Shown here in pieces: positions 63,812-64,000 of a stretch of DNA of 64,000 nucleotides. Made by a program: the position numbers and the translations under genes. A model generated the notes under the pieces. That model was not told the origin of the DNA, searched no databases, and worked only from the letters and a program-made list of their open reading frames with translations. Positions within the stretch are counted from its first letter, which is position 1. Each line of letters begins with the position of its first letter. This stretch comes from Avibacterium sp. 20-132 (lineage in GTDB: Bacteria > Pseudomonadota > Gammaproteobacteria > Enterobacterales > Pasteurellaceae). The DNA lies in contig NZ_CP091456.1 of NCBI RefSeq assembly GCF_023611925.1, positions 620,001-684,000 on the forward strand, read 5' to 3'.

Positions 63812-64000
63812 TCAGAAAAAGAGAATCCCTCCCCAAGTAATCACAACAAGGATCAGTGTCACAAATACCGCGGCGGAGCCTTGATCTTTCGCGCGCCCTG
63901 AAAGCTCGTGATATTCTTTACCAATGCGATCCACCACGGCTTCCACTGCACTGTTGAGCAATTCTACTGCTAGCACTAATAACACGGAGCCAACCAGCAA
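63812..64000 (-). CDS. dgkA: Diacylglycerol kinase DgkA (partial, C-terminal part)
   Basis: The last 62 residues; the start lies beyond the right edge. ELLNSAVEAVVDRIGKEYHE is the DgkA signature, with the catalytic Glu and metal-binding Glu. A further helix follows (AAVFVTLILVVITWGGILFF). It phosphorylates diacylglycerol to phosphatidic acid, recycling lipid from envelope sugar transfer. The IS element lies only 11 bp after its stop. Confidence 0.93.
   Translation of the reverse strand: MLVGSVLLVLAVELLNSAVEAVVDRIGKEYHELSGRAKDQGSAAVFVTLILVVITWGGILFF

Noticed and set aside
1-64000. rRNA, tRNA, CRISPR arrays and prophage genes
   Set aside because: Nothing recognised on either strand by reading; a tRNAscan or similar run would be needed to exclude small RNA genes fully.

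Overview
The window looks like chromosome from a member of the Pasteurellaceae. Roughly three dozen copies (counted by eye) of the 9-mer AAGTGCGGT or its complement are scattered across genes and spacers; this is the DNA-uptake signal of the Haemophilus/Pasteurella/Avibacterium group. Gene content agrees: dat-ddc for 1,3-diaminopropane, cyaA divergent from hemCDXY, narP, a fructose PTS with a double-HPr FruB, rpoE-rseABC, mobA, glpT and dusC. The species cannot be fixed from the sequence. A pigment cluster would fit one of the yellow-pigmented Pasteurellaceae, such as some Avibacterium species.

Region 1 (1-22326) is the distinctive part: two divergent operons for an aryl-polyene/dialkylresorcinol pigment. 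The leftward operon (10791 to below 1) holds a chain-length-factor-like ketosynthase, two acyltransferases, two acyl carrier proteins, two paralogous AMP-ligases (one fused to a hot-dog dehydratase domain), a glycosyltransferase, a thioesterase, a LolA-like carrier, an MMPL exporter and the start of an FAD-dependent oxidoreductase. The rightward operon (11352-22326) holds DarA- and DarB-like enzymes that make dialkylresorcinols, a BtrH-like protein, an ABC exporter, a third ACP, an active-looking ketosynthase and a degenerate ketosynthase partner. Two genes with no biosynthetic look, a RhuM-family gene and an AlbA_2/Schlafen-type ATPase gene, are spliced between these. A lipoprotein gene opens each operon, and the spacer between them carries a perfect 7-3-7 palindrome. 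Together the genes suggest an aryl polyene made on ACPs and possibly esterified to a dialkylresorcinol (flexirubin-like), then exported to the outer membrane. The usual remaining ketosynthases, ketoreductase, dehydratase and ammonia-lyase would have to lie beyond the left edge.

Region 2 (22433-42349) is mostly housekeeping: an MdtD-like efflux pump, mobB, glpT behind a perfect CRP site, rpoE-rseABC behind a sigma-E promoter, sdhE, fruBKA, mobA, yihD-dsbA, maoP, trmA-rsmJ, plsY, folB and a DMT exporter. It also contains a small envelope-protein operon (38263-39849) next to a divergent XRE regulator, with an 8-3-8 palindrome between them.

Region 3 (42410-59988) contains ddc and dat with a long structured leader, yhbP, hemYXDC divergent from cyaA-narP (cyaA probably starts at UUG), cpxRA, bamE, ndpA, and yejL-yejM.

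Region 4 (59989-64000) contains an amidohydrolase behind a leader with a strong internal terminator, an unexplained spacer of about 475 bp with several inverted repeats, dusC, a decayed IS3-family element that has lost most of its first ORF, and the 3' part of dgkA. No rRNA, tRNA or CRISPR array was recognised.
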